64,000 nucleotides of DNA from Streptomyces smyrnaeus (GTDB taxonomy: Bacteria > Actinomycetota > Actinomycetes > Streptomycetales > Streptomycetaceae): contig NZ_JAFFZM010000027.1 in the NCBI RefSeq assembly GCF_017676345.1, positions 22,636 through 86,635 of the forward strand, in the 5' to 3' direction. This document shows positions 8,490-16,951 of this stretch, in pieces. The notes beneath the pieces were generated by a model that saw only the letters and a list, made by a program, of their open reading frames with translations, ran no database searches and was not told the origin of the DNA. Numbering within the stretch: position 1 is the stretch's first letter; each line of letters starts with the position of its first letter. The translations under genes and the position numbers were made by a program.

Positions 8490-9401
8490 TCATCGCGGAA
8501 TCGCGGCCCCCGAGAGCGCGGGGATACGGGAGCCGATCCGCAGCGCGGTGCGGGCGATGCCCTCGGGAGTCCAGGCGGCCTCCGCCGCCTCGCGCTCCGT
8601 CTTGTTGACGTTCAGGTCGAACGGCGCGGCGAGGGCCCAGCGGACGTGCGTGCTCTGCCCAAGGACGGAGAAGCCGTCCAACTGCTGCTCGGAGAGGAAC
8701 TCGTACAGCAGGCGCTTCTTCTTCAGCTCCTCGATGCCACGCCCGACCGTCGACGGGGAGATCCCGTACCAGAGTGCGTACTCCCTGGCCTTGTACAGGG
8801 CGAAGGACGGGCTGCGCTGGCTCATGAGGATGAGCAGCATCGCCTTCGCCGGCATCGACAGCTTCCGGTAGTAGTGCTGCTCCCAGTACGCGAAGGGCAC
8901 CTTGAAGTAGGTGCTCTTGCGGGAACCCTCCTTGTCGCCCGACGGAAGCGTGTACGGGTCGCCGGAGCCGTCCTCGAGCAATTTGGTGATCTTCGTCATC
9001 CGGCCGTCCGGCTCGGTGCTGATCAGCTTCAGTTCCTTGAGCTTGTGCAAGTGCCGGGAGACTGCGGCGCTCGCGGTGCCGTTGGTGGCGAAGGAGATCC
9101 CCGCGGCGCGGCCCCAGGTCTCGGACCGGTGAACGACGCCCCAGTCGGCGCGCGCGGTGACGCAGTGGATCAGGAGGAACAGGTCCAGCCGCTCGTTGCT
9201 GCGCAGCATCTTGGAGAACGGGCCGGGCCGCGTGACCAGGCGGAGGCCGGGATCGGCATCCTGGACGAAGGCACGCCGGACGGGGACGGCACGGCCGGTG
9301 CGCTTGGACTGCTCCAGCAGCATCCGTATCGTGTCGTCCTGGCTCACGGCCATGTCCCGCTTGAGCACGGTCAGTTCGGTGTTCACGGAGTCCATGTTCA
9401 C
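8490..9401 (-). CDS. Winged-helix DNA-binding protein, plasmid type
   Basis: A 303-aa protein with two probable winged-helix segments. One is around residues 70-130 (TASAAVSRHLHKLKELKLIS), the other around 195-240 (ISPSTVGRGIEELKKKRLLY). Such double-wH proteins act as plasmid replication or partition regulators, but I cannot place it in a named family. The start is a GTG at 9401 or the ATG at 9395; neither has a convincing ribosome-binding site. The small membrane-helix gene follows downstream. Confidence 0.55.
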   Translation of the reverse strand: MNMDSVNTELTVLKRDMAVSQDDTIRMLLEQSKRTGRAVPVRRAFVQDADPGLRLVTRPGPFSKMLRSNERLDLFLLIHCVTARADWGVVHRSETWGRAAGISFATNGTASAAVSRHLHKLKELKLISTEPDGRMTKITKLLEDGSGDPYTLPSGDKEGSRKSTYFKVPFAYWEQHYYRKLSMPAKAMLLILMSQRSPSFALYKAREYALWYGISPSTVGRGIEELKKKRLLYEFLSEQQLDGFSVLGQSTHVRWALAAPFDLNVNKTEREAAEAAWTPEGIARTALRIGSRIPALSGAAIPR

Positions 9402-9751
9402 CCATCGGCCGCACGAAGCGGGTGCCGAATTCCGGTGCGGGCCGCTTGGCCGCTTCCCGTTCAGACCGGGCTATCGGAAAACAATTGGATAACTGATGAC
9501 CCCAGTAGGAAACCATTGGTGGCTGAAGCCGCAGGCAGTCGCGTAAACGACACCTGGAACCTTTAACGCTTCAGACGGCGATCTTTGATGTTCTGGGGTT
9601 CGACTCTTGGATAGTTCACGCCGTGATTCCGTACCTGGTAGAACACGGCGGCGAATCCGGTTCAGAGCCGCGCTGGTGACGTCTCTTCCCGTGGCTGCCA
9701 GCGGCCTACGCGGTCCGTACGACTGCTCCCGTCCCGAACCCGACAGCACGA
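9402..9751. other. Intergenic stretch without a recognised gene
   Basis: About 350 bases upstream of the winged-helix gene. No ORF here has protein-like composition. It is slightly less GC-rich than its surroundings (for example around 9475-9630) and should contain the promoter of the leftward winged-helix operon, but I cannot point to a clear -10/-35 pair. Confidence 0.4.
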
Positions 9752-9779
9752 GACCCCGGGCCTGACGAGCCCCGGGGTC
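9752..9779. terminator. Hairpin terminator
   Basis: A 9-bp stem, GACCCCGGG at 9752-9760 pairing with 9771-9779, loop of ten bases. It lies about 35 bases beyond the stop of the leftward hypothetical gene at 9814 and probably ends its transcript. Confidence 0.55.
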
Positions 9780-9813
9780 CGGCGTGGTGGGGAAGGTGCA
9801 GTCAGGGAAGGGC

Positions 9814-10281
9814 TCAGTAGTCGTCCCGTTCGGAGGGCGGCCCGTACTGCTCGATGAGGTCGCAGGTGCAAGTGCCGCCGCCGTACACCGTCTTGTCGCA
9901 CTCGTCATGGTGGTGCCGTACCGGCGGCCGCTTCGGCGGGGCGGCCGGGGCGGGAGGCCGGTCAGCTCCGGACCGGGCTGCGGCCCGGAGCTCGTTGTCC
10001 ACGACGGCGGAGGCGATCTCGTCCTTGCGCCACTTCTCGGGGGAGTTGTGGTTCACCAGGCCACCCGCGTAGGCCATGCGCAGCAGTTCGGCCTCGGTGT
10101 GCTTTCGGGTCAGTTCGTAGGAATGCGCCCGCTTACGCGAAGGAAATTCACCCGCCCGGATGCCGCTGCCGTACGGTCCGACGGTCGTGGTCGGGGCGAC
10201 CACGGACCCCGACCATGAGGCCGACCATGGCGGCCTGTCCCCGACCACGACTCCGGGGGCGGGGCGTGTCTGAAGTGACAC
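9814..10281 (-). CDS. Hypothetical protein with His/Cys-rich tail
   Basis: The ORF is 155 aa, but the first ~45 residues are Pro/Gly-rich and the true start is probably internal, near SRKRAHSYELTRKH. The core (HTEAELLRMAYAGGLVNH, then WRKDEIASAVVDNELRA) looks helical. The C-terminus has HHHDECDKTVYGGGTCTCDL, a possible metal site. It lies divergent to the 78-aa gene. Function unknown. Confidence 0.45.
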   Translation of the reverse strand: MSLQTRPAPGVVVGDRPPWSASWSGSVVAPTTTVGPYGSGIRAGEFPSRKRAHSYELTRKHTEAELLRMAYAGGLVNHNSPEKWRKDEIASAVVDNELRAAARSGADRPPAPAAPPKRPPVRHHHDECDKTVYGGGTCTCDLIEQYGPPSERDDY

Positions 10282-10310
10282 GTAATTCGAACAAGAGATC
10301 TAATGCCGGT

Positions 10311-10547
10311 ATGGACGTGACCGACTTCCCCGACGATCTGGTGCAGACGCAAGCCGCCTGTCACGCCACCTACGACGCGCTCGCCGCACCCCGCCCCCGC
10401 GACACCACCGCCCTGCGCCGCCGCCTGCTGCTCCTCTCCGTACGGCTGTGGTGGCACCCCTACTGGGAAACGGTCTCCTCGGTGCCGGCGGCACGGTCCG
10501 CGCTGCGCCACCTCGCCCGCGCCCACGGAGCCGTCCGGGCGGCCTGA
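10311..10547 (+). CDS. Conserved-looking small protein of Streptomyces mobile DNA
   Basis: A 78-aa protein starting MDVTDFPDDLVQTQAACHAT and continuing with TALRRRLLLLSVRLWWHPYW. Small proteins with this pattern (two helices, LWWHP motif) are, in my experience, common beside integrative elements and plasmids of Streptomyces and have no assigned function. A longer frame begins at 10215 but its N-terminus is Arg/Pro-rich and not credible. The iteron-like repeats lie just downstream. Confidence 0.55.
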   Translation: MDVTDFPDDLVQTQAACHATYDALAAPRPRDTTALRRRLLLLSVRLWWHPYWETVSSVPAARSALRHLARAHGAVRAA

Positions 10548-10578
10548 CCGGTCGTCCTGGTCGACCAGGAGCACGAGG

Positions 10579-10645
10579 TTGCGGCAAGGATTGCGCCTAT
10601 CTGTTGCGCTGGATGTTGTGCCAAGGGTTGCGCCAGGTGTTGCGC
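10579..10645 (+). repeat. Six iteron-like TTGCGC repeats, 12-nt period
   Basis: TTGCG(G), TTGCGC, TTGCGC, TTGTGC, TTGCGC and TTGCGC begin at 10579, 10591, 10604, 10616, 10628 and 10640, so the spacing is 12, 13, 12, 12, 12. Four of the six are perfect. The intervening six bases differ. A protein binding each copy would sit on nearly the same face of the helix. Candidates are iterons for a replication protein or an operator. The flanking 10548-10960 (412 bases) holds no gene I can support. Confidence 0.5.
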
Positions 10646-10960
10646 GGCCCGCAGGACCGTCCCCGTGTCCGTGCAGGTCATCACCCGGGTTTGCCGTGGT
10701 CGGCCCGCTGACAACCCCGTTGCGGCTGCTCTGCCCATGTCCCTTGGCTGGAGTGAAGGAGGAAGGGACGGGCGGGATGGGCGGCGCGGCCGCGGCCGAG
10801 GATCGGGGCGCGCTCAGCCAGTTGCGCGTCGGCCGGGGCCGCCGCGCCTCGCCGCCGTCAACCCGGCTACGACTGCGGGTTGTGTTGGATCACTTACGCA
10901 AGAGTCCTGATTCGTGCTACTCGTCTACCGGGGCGATGTAAGCGAGATCGGCGGGGGCGC

Positions 10961-11647
10961 ATGACATCGGAGGGCGTGGAAGTACGGACTCGCAGGGCGA
11001 GCCGCGTTCAGGATGCTGTGCGCATCCTCTTCCTCTTGGATCACTGTCCATCCCCGGGTAGCGGGTGCCCAGCCCATCCGGACGCGGTGGCGGTGCTGCG
11101 CGGACAGAAGAAGCTTCAGGCGCTCGACTTCTGGCTCCGCAACCCCGATTACCTTGCCGATGAACTGCTGAACGCCGCGGAGGCCGGCCGGAGCGTTCCG
11201 GGAGTCAGCCCTGTCGACCGGGCGGCTGCATTGCTAGAGGGCGATGAGCCGGATCTTGAGTCCTATCCCATGATCCGCTGGCGCTATGGCGCCTACGAGT
11301 CACTCGATGACGCTCTGGCATTGCTGGTCGCGCATGGACTGATCGGCATCGACGCCATCGGGACAGCGCCTGACATCGACCGCTGGGATTACTGTTTGCT
11401 GCCGGCGGGCCGACAGGACGCACAGGAGATGCGCTCGCAGGAGCCGGATCTGTCTTGGTACGACGAACGCGCGGCACTGGTGCTGCTATTGGCCGGGGAC
11501 CGCAGCGGCAGTGCCTTGAAGGAGCTTCAGTACGCGCAGGGTGAGTACGAACGAACCCACATGGGTGAGGACATCGCTGGCATTCTCCCGCGCGTCCGGG
11601 CCCGTTTGTCGGCGCTGCAGAGCAAGGTGAGCGAGGGGAGCGCATGA
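10961..11647 (+). CDS. Middle component of a three-gene ATPase/nuclease cassette
   Basis: A 228-aa protein from the ATG at 10961 (MTSEGVEVRTRRASR); the frame is open further upstream but with poor composition. Residues 15-35 are hydrophobic (QDAVRILFLLDHC) and the rest is mixed helical, with YESLDDALALLVAHGLIGI, which may be part of a winged helix, followed by IDRWDYCLLPAGRQDAQEM. It overlaps the ATPase gene by four bases (ATGA), so the two are translated together. Small proteins placed like this in Lamassu and ABC-three-component defence systems are adaptor or 'middle' components. I recognise no closer family. Confidence 0.55.
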   Translation: MTSEGVEVRTRRASRVQDAVRILFLLDHCPSPGSGCPAHPDAVAVLRGQKKLQALDFWLRNPDYLADELLNAAEAGRSVPGVSPVDRAAALLEGDEPDLESYPMIRWRYGAYESLDDALALLVAHGLIGIDAIGTAPDIDRWDYCLLPAGRQDAQEMRSQEPDLSWYDERAALVLLLAGDRSGSALKELQYAQGEYERTHMGEDIAGILPRVRARLSALQSKVSEGSA

Positions 11648-13581
11648 GTAACTTCACCGAGACTGTTGCCCGCCGTGCTGGTGTGGACGTCGCGGAGGCC
11701 GCAGCAGTGCTCGAGCATCACCGGGTACGGGAGAGCGGCGTGCTGCCGCGACCGCACCGACTGGCATTGACCTCGATCGAGTTCTCAGGAACCAAGGCAG
11801 GCAAGTTCACCGACGACTTCCGCTTCAGTTGGCGGCTCAGCGACGGGTTGTGGTGCCTAGCCGGCGACAACCTCAAGGGCAAGAGCACTGTCCTGGAAGT
11901 GATCTGGTGGTGCCTGCGAGGCAAGAACAAACGGCTGCAGGACACCGCACGCAGATGGATCTCCCACGTTCGGCTCGAAGGCCACATAGACGGTGAGCCC
12001 TTCAGTGTGGAGTTCCAGCACAAGGACGGCGTACCGACCGGACGCCTGGAGACCGGAAAGACCACCTCCGGAATCGACTTCGCTGGTGAAGCCGAGTTCG
12101 CCTCCGTGATGAGCCAGTTCATGATGAACCGTCTCAACCTGGAGATCCTCCGAGGGTGGCACTCCGACGTCAAAGGCGAAGAAGACGGCAAGGCCACCGT
12201 CACCGACTGGGCGCTGTTCAGCCACGCACTGATCTGCCGCAACCGCAACGCTGAGGTCCTGCTCGGAGAGACCAGCGAGAATGGATCCGTCGTCAGCCTG
12301 CTGCAGATGTTCATCGGCCTTCCCTGGACCAGCACACGCCGGGACGCCGAGACCGCCCTGAAGACTGTCCGGCAGCAGCAGCGGGGCGAGAAGCGTCGGG
12401 CTACCGAAGACACCCAGGCCCGTGCGAGCTCCCTGCAACGGCTCAAGGACGAGATCACTGCTGCCGAGGCGGCCCTCGCCAACACTGGTGTCGCCCCCGC
12501 CCTGGAAGACCAAGCCTTGGCCATTGAGCAAGCCGCGGCCCATGTTGCGTCCTGCGCGGGATGCCATGCCACTGCCGTACAGGTGCATCTAACCGTCCAG
12601 CAGAACTACACCGAGCTGCACCAGACACTCGTGGAAGACCGGAAGCGGCTACGCGACATGAAGGAGAACACGGCAGCCAAGCGCTACTTCGGGGCTCTCG
12701 CCCCGACGTGTTGCCCGCGTTGCACCACCCCCGTCGCTGACCTCGCTCAGGCGCGCGGCGACCAGGCGGCGGACCACTGCTCCGTATGCGGCAGCGCACC
12801 TCCCGAGGATGCTCCGGAGGACACCACAGCTATCGACCAGATGAGTGAGAACATCGCCTCTCTGGCCGCTGCGGACGACCAGGCCCGCACAGCGCTGCGG
12901 CGCGCGGAGAAGGAACGGAAAGAAGCCGAAGCCCAGCTCGACGCGGCCCGCCGTGCGATGGCCGCTGCCCAAGCAGCACTACCGGATGCCTCTGTTCTGC
13001 GACGCCAGCTTGACCTGGAACGTCTGCGCGGCGCCCTGAAAGAACGCGAAGCCACCCACGCTCGCGCGGGTGGAACAACGGCGCCAGCCCCAGAGGAGAA
13101 GATCCTGGAGGCTGCGTACAAAGAAGCCGACGTGCGCGCCGGAAAGGCGAGTAAGCCCATCATGGACCGGGTAAGCAGCGAAATCTTCGACCTCGCCGTC
13201 CGACTGGGATACGACAATCTTCAGGGCGTAAAGCTGCAGGCAAACGGTCCCATGAAGCTCCAGTTGGACGATGGACCGTCTTCGTTCCAGAAGGTGACCG
13301 AGGGCGAACAGCTGCGTCTGCGCATGGCCACGCTGCTGGCTCTCCTCCGCGTCGGCCAGCAGCACGGCGGCCGCCATCCCGGACTCTTCCTCATCGACTC
13401 CGCCGGCGCCCAGGAAATGATCCCGACCGACCTTGCCGAGACGCTACAGCAACTTCGGGCGATCTGCGAAGAGACCGACGGGCTGCAGATCATCGCCGCT
13501 ACGGCCAACCGTGAACTCGCCCGTACGGTCATCCCTGACGACCGCGCGAAGATCGCTGAAGCAGGGGCCTTCATGTGGTGA
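11644..13581 (+). CDS. SMC/RecF-like ATPase with double CxxC hook
   Basis: A 645-aa protein. Residues 74-82 are a Walker A loop (GDNLKGKST) in a RecF/Rad50-type N-terminal lobe. Residues ~230-330 and ~395-510 are coiled coil, rich in Glu, Arg, Ala and Gln. Between them C357xxC360 (CPRC) and C379xxC382 (CSVC) form a zinc-hook-like turn. The C-terminal lobe has a Walker B-like LFLIDSAG (Asp585) and the ATPase-family ending IIAATANREL. The usual Glu after the Walker B Asp is Ser-Ala here, as in some ABC-type defence ATPases, so activity should be checked. It overlaps the middle gene by four bases; the nuclease gene follows 67 bases later. Probable phage sensor or DNA-end sensor. Confidence 0.75.
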   Translation: MSNFTETVARRAGVDVAEAAAVLEHHRVRESGVLPRPHRLALTSIEFSGTKAGKFTDDFRFSWRLSDGLWCLAGDNLKGKSTVLEVIWWCLRGKNKRLQDTARRWISHVRLEGHIDGEPFSVEFQHKDGVPTGRLETGKTTSGIDFAGEAEFASVMSQFMMNRLNLEILRGWHSDVKGEEDGKATVTDWALFSHALICRNRNAEVLLGETSENGSVVSLLQMFIGLPWTSTRRDAETALKTVRQQQRGEKRRATEDTQARASSLQRLKDEITAAEAALANTGVAPALEDQALAIEQAAAHVASCAGCHATAVQVHLTVQQNYTELHQTLVEDRKRLRDMKENTAAKRYFGALAPTCCPRCTTPVADLAQARGDQAADHCSVCGSAPPEDAPEDTTAIDQMSENIASLAAADDQARTALRRAEKERKEAEAQLDAARRAMAAAQAALPDASVLRRQLDLERLRGALKEREATHARAGGTTAPAPEEKILEAAYKEADVRAGKASKPIMDRVSSEIFDLAVRLGYDNLQGVKLQANGPMKLQLDDGPSSFQKVTEGEQLRLRMATLLALLRVGQQHGGRHPGLFLIDSAGAQEMIPTDLAETLQQLRAICEETDGLQIIAATANRELARTVIPDDRAKIAEAGAFMW

Positions 13582-13648
13582 CCATTACTCCGTCGACGCG
13601 TTAACGCGTCATTCATCGCAGGCCGCCGCACGATAAGGAGGGCCCACC

Positions 13649-15595
13649 GTGACGCCGCTCGAGACACTCCTAGCTCGCCGCGGAGACGCCCCCACACTCG
13701 AAGACTTCGGCGGCGAAGACCGATTCTTTGCCCAGGCAGATGAACTTGCCACCTCTCGACTGTGGTTCCGCGCGGCCGAGGCTCTCCTTGCTGCCTGGGA
13801 TTGTCTCAACAGCCCAGACCGCGCCGCAGCCTTCATCGCCGAAGCACTCACGGCGGAGAACCGGCCGGGCGTCGTCGGAGACCTCCTTGACCGACTGTGC
13901 GACCACCCCGGGTACCTGAGGGACCACTCCACCGCGCTGAATCGAATCGCCCTGCGCCGGACCGAGCCCCACGCCACGGCTCTCGAAGCTGAGACCGCAG
14001 GCTTCTTCCTTGAAGCCGCACTCCGCCTGGCACTCGCCGGAGGAGCCATCAAGCGTTACGGAGTCCTTGACGTCCTCACTGACCCACAAGCCCCCTCCGC
14101 ACCCATCGGGTACGCACGCCAAGTCGTACGGGCGCTCGGAGCAGGCTATGAACAATGGCGCGACGCAGACCTGACTAACGCACTCCACGCATTCCTTGAC
14201 ATACCGGCTCTACGGTCCGACGCTGCGTTTGAGCTGGCTATGTGCCACCTCTCCGACGCATTCAACGCCGCAGATCGCTCAAGCCTCCTCACCCAGCTCA
14301 CCGCCAGCCGCACCCACTTCACCGAAGCCATCGACTCCGACCAGGATCGCCCGGACGCCACCGCATACCGGGCCGCAATCAACGCCGTCCTGGCGTTCGA
14401 AGCCAACGACAACGAAGCCCTCAGCACCGAGGCAGCGCAACTACGCCGCTCCACCTCTGAACACGCGCTCTGGCTCACCGGTCTACGAACAGGCTGGCGA
14501 GATGGCCGCTACGACACCGAAGCAGCGTGGTACACCCTCAGCGCCGATCTCGAGCACGCCGCCGCCCACCTCGATTCCCCCCTCCCCACCTGGCCAAGCC
14601 AGACGATCCAGCACGTCTTCGCTGCCTACATCGCTCACCGCTCCGTACGCCTCACCCCAACCGGCGACGCCTCTGCGCTGCAGCTCCTCGTAGCTCCCCG
14701 TATCGAAGATGCCTTTGCCGCCCGCGAAGGACTCCTACTGCACGTGCACGCGCTGCTCGCCGACGCTCCACCCGACTGGGACCGGCAGGCTGCCGAGGAA
14801 CTCCGGTCAGCAGTCGAGTCCCGGCTCGGGCTTCCGCCTGAAGAACCTGAGGACGGCCCGGGAAAAGACGGAGCGGCCGACGACTTGGCCGCCGAACTTG
14901 GTAGGGCGGTTCTAGCGGCCCTGCCTCCCGACACGCTCAACGGCCTACATGAGCAGCTCACCGACACGTACAGCAGTCACATCAAGACACTGCCCAAAGC
15001 AGAGCAAGACCTCTTCAACGAGGTCATCAGAGGACTGCAACCTTGCCCGGACTTTCAGTCCTTTTCGGTACGGGAGCACTTCATCCGCCTCGTCACCGCG
15101 ACAATCCGATTCCTGGCGAACAGGACGAACCGCGGCCGTGACAAGCACACGAAGAAGACTGCCTACCTCTTCGCGCCCAAGCCTGGAGAGAAGCTCCCGC
15201 TGGAGATCGAGCTGCAGGAAGATCTGCACGACTACCTCGACAGCGCCTGCTTCGAAGTGCAGATGGAAACCATCGACCGCAGCGGAGGCCGCGCCGACAT
15301 CCTGGTGATCTTCCCAGGATTCAGCATCGTGATCGAGTGCAAGCGCGAACTCAGGAAGGCGGAACCTGCAGACCTCAAGCGCTATTTGGGGCAAACGGTG
15401 GCCTACCAAGCCGCAGGAGTCACACTCGGCATGCTTGCCGTTCTGGACCTCACACCGAAGCCCCAGTGGCTTCCCAACCTGCGGGACAACATGTGGACCG
15501 AACACATCCCCGCCCCCGATTCCAGACAGCTGGATCGATGGGCGGTTGTCATGAGGGTCCCAGGAAACCGTACTACCCCGCACGACATGTCATAA
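13649..15595 (+). CDS. Helical-repeat protein with C-terminal PD-(D/E)XK nuclease
   Basis: A 648-aa protein from a GTG with AAGGAGG seven bases upstream. Residues 1-480 look like an alpha-helical solenoid with many Ala/Leu-rich helices (SRLWFRAAEALLAAWDCL, then ALHAFLDIPALRSDAAFELA). Residues ~510-630 form a restriction-endonuclease-like domain: YLDSACFEV, then D550 in GRADILVIF and E563-C-K565 in IVIECKREL give the D...ExK site, followed by a helix carrying YLGQTVAYQAAG. It is the likely effector of the cassette, cutting nucleic acid once the ATPase is triggered. A housekeeping repair role is the main alternative. Confidence 0.75.
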   Translation: MTPLETLLARRGDAPTLEDFGGEDRFFAQADELATSRLWFRAAEALLAAWDCLNSPDRAAAFIAEALTAENRPGVVGDLLDRLCDHPGYLRDHSTALNRIALRRTEPHATALEAETAGFFLEAALRLALAGGAIKRYGVLDVLTDPQAPSAPIGYARQVVRALGAGYEQWRDADLTNALHAFLDIPALRSDAAFELAMCHLSDAFNAADRSSLLTQLTASRTHFTEAIDSDQDRPDATAYRAAINAVLAFEANDNEALSTEAAQLRRSTSEHALWLTGLRTGWRDGRYDTEAAWYTLSADLEHAAAHLDSPLPTWPSQTIQHVFAAYIAHRSVRLTPTGDASALQLLVAPRIEDAFAAREGLLLHVHALLADAPPDWDRQAAEELRSAVESRLGLPPEEPEDGPGKDGAADDLAAELGRAVLAALPPDTLNGLHEQLTDTYSSHIKTLPKAEQDLFNEVIRGLQPCPDFQSFSVREHFIRLVTATIRFLANRTNRGRDKHTKKTAYLFAPKPGEKLPLEIELQEDLHDYLDSACFEVQMETIDRSGGRADILVIFPGFSIVIECKRELRKAEPADLKRYLGQTVAYQAAGVTLGMLAVLDLTPKPQWLPNLRDNMWTEHIPAPDSRQLDRWAVVMRVPGNRTTPHDMS

Positions 15596-15655
15596 CGGCA
15601 CGGAGTCCCAGACGTTTCTCGCCCAGGGCCCCGCGCGGCCCGGACGGCAGCGGCG

Positions 15656-16012
15656 TCACGCCCACTCCACGCCCAGCTCCCGTAGCGCCTCCAGTTGCTC
15701 CTGGGTGAGCTTGTCCCGCCTCGCGCGAATGTTCGAGTTCCATACGCCCAGTTTCACGACCACCGGGTCCGTCTCGCCGTCCACCGCGATCTCCTCAGCG
15801 TGGCCGCACGGTACAGGTCGGGCGCCTTCCCGCTCTACCCATTGCGCGAGGGCCGTCAGGCCCCGCTGGAACGCCTGCTGCGCCTTGCTCGGGCCCCTTG
15901 CCGCGCGCCCGGCCGCCGGGGCGGCAGACGGCTCCTCAAGCGGCTTGATGCCCAGCACAGTCAGCCGCTCCCGCTGCTCGGGCAGGAGCCGCGCCCAGGT
16001 GCCCGGCTGCTT
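15656..16012 (-). pseudogene. C-terminal fragment of a helicase with HA repeats
   Basis: On the minus strand one frame reads TWARLLPEQRERLTVLGIKP, then QAFQRGLTALAQWVEREG and VVKLGVWNSNIRARRDKLT, ending LRELGVEWA and a stop. This is the helicase-associated (HA) domain that repeats at the C-terminus of large Streptomyces SNF2/DEAD-type helicases. The helicase core and earlier HA repeats are missing. The fragment stops exactly where a CRISPR repeat begins (16014), so the break coincides with the edge of the mini-array. Confidence 0.8.
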
Positions 16013-16013
16013 C

Positions 16014-16104
16014 GGAACACCCCCGCTTGCGCGGGGACCAACTTGTGCGAGTCGGGACCAGGTTCGGCGGGCGGCGGAACACCCCCGCTTGCGCGGGGAC
16101 CAAC
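16014..16104 (-). CRISPR. Two-repeat type I-E mini-array
   Basis: Identical 29-base repeats at 16014-16042 and 16076-16104, each containing the stem CCCCGCTTGCGCGGGG, around one 33-base spacer. The repeats match the older repeat class of array 2 (GGAACACC-type start), differing at the stem-loop and last bases. A copy of the leader found at the two big arrays follows on the right, so the array reads leftward. It is either a remnant or a nascent third array. Confidence 0.85.
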
Positions 16105-16160
16105 AGTTCCTGACCTGCTCTGTCAGCGTGGCTTTGCAAGTTCTTTACTGCTGGGGCTTC
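16105..16160 (-). promoter_or_regulatory. CRISPR leader of the mini-array
   Basis: Adjacent to the last repeat is TTCCTGACCTGC, then an 11-base variable stretch and GGCTTTGC. The same blocks occur at the same distance after array 1 and array 2. Known I-E leaders hold the crRNA promoter and guide integration at the first repeat, so this side is the acquisition end. Confidence 0.65.
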
Positions 16161-16226
16161 TGGTCATTGGTACATGGTGGCAGAGCGGTACCGCGGTGTG
16201 GTTGTCCTTAGGCTTGTTCGGGGCGG

Positions 16227-16589
16227 GTGGTGAACATCGGCCTGATCGGCCTGACCGGCCGCCACGCTCTGGACGGCGGCTATCACGCCGTCATCGAAGG
16301 CATCTTCTACGCCAACCACTACGGCGCCATGCTCGCCCAACTGCTCGCCGGACGCCGGCTATCACTGCGGGGGTGGTCCTTGCCGTTCGCCGAGACCCTC
16401 GCCTGCCACGTGGCCAAGCGGATCGCCTGCATGGTCAGCAGGACGCAGCTGCGCGACTGGTACCGGCCGCGTGATCTTCTTCCCGGCGGCATCGAGACCG
16501 TCTTCGACGCTGGCAGCAGCCTGCCCGAGACCGTCGACCGCATCATGCTCGACTCGGGCCTGGCCGGCCTTTCCGCACTCGAGGAATGA
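16227..16589 (+). pseudogene. C-terminal part of a P-loop kinase-like protein
   Basis: The frame reads YHAVIEGIFYANHYGAMLAQ, FAETLACHVAKR, RDWYRPRDLLPGGIET and SSLPETVDRIMLDSGL. This matches the second half of the AAA/kinase family proteins seen in Streptomyces, in which an 'EGI' strand, an 'F-E-E-T-x-x-R-H' segment and 'DWYRPRDLL' occur in order. The N-terminal Walker A half is absent and the Arg normally near RHATR is altered, so it is a remnant. It follows the mini-array leader directly. Confidence 0.65.
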
Positions 16590-16951
16590 CGGGAAGTGCC
16601 CCAGCGATCCACCGCAGCTCCTGACTCGCTGCCGCCCCCCGAAGGTCCGCCGCGAGTACGCGCACCGCGTTCTTCAGCAGCGTTCAGCAGCCGGCCGGGG
16701 CCTGGCGGCCGTCGCCCGACTCGTTCCGCCCGGCGGCGTCCTCGGCGCGCTCATCTAACCCTGAGAACACTGTTGGTGAGTTCGGGCTCGTCTTCCGGAC
16801 CCGGGCGGGCGGCTCTGCTGAGGGCTGTAGGCGTCACCGGTGGCTCGTCCCCGGTTCCCCGCCGGTTCCGCGTTTGCTGGCGCCCGTGGCGGGGGAATGG
16901 GATGCCGGCGCGTGGCCGCCCTGATGCGAGGTGACCCTGGGCACCGCGAAC
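16590..16951. other. Gene-free stretch left of array 1
   Basis: About 360 bases between the kinase fragment and the oldest repeat of array 1. Long frames exist because of the GC content, but none looks protein-like and none has a ribosome-binding site. It is the trailer side of array 1, where its transcript would end; I see no clear hairpin. Confidence 0.4.

Noticed and set aside
9590..9640. GGGTTCGACTC resembling a tRNA T-loop
   Set aside because: No acceptor stem, anticodon arm or CCA-proximal pairing can be drawn around it.
10579..10960. ORFs around 10579-10941
   Set aside because: They come from the TTGCGC repeats and GC-rich sequence; no ribosome-binding site or protein-like composition.
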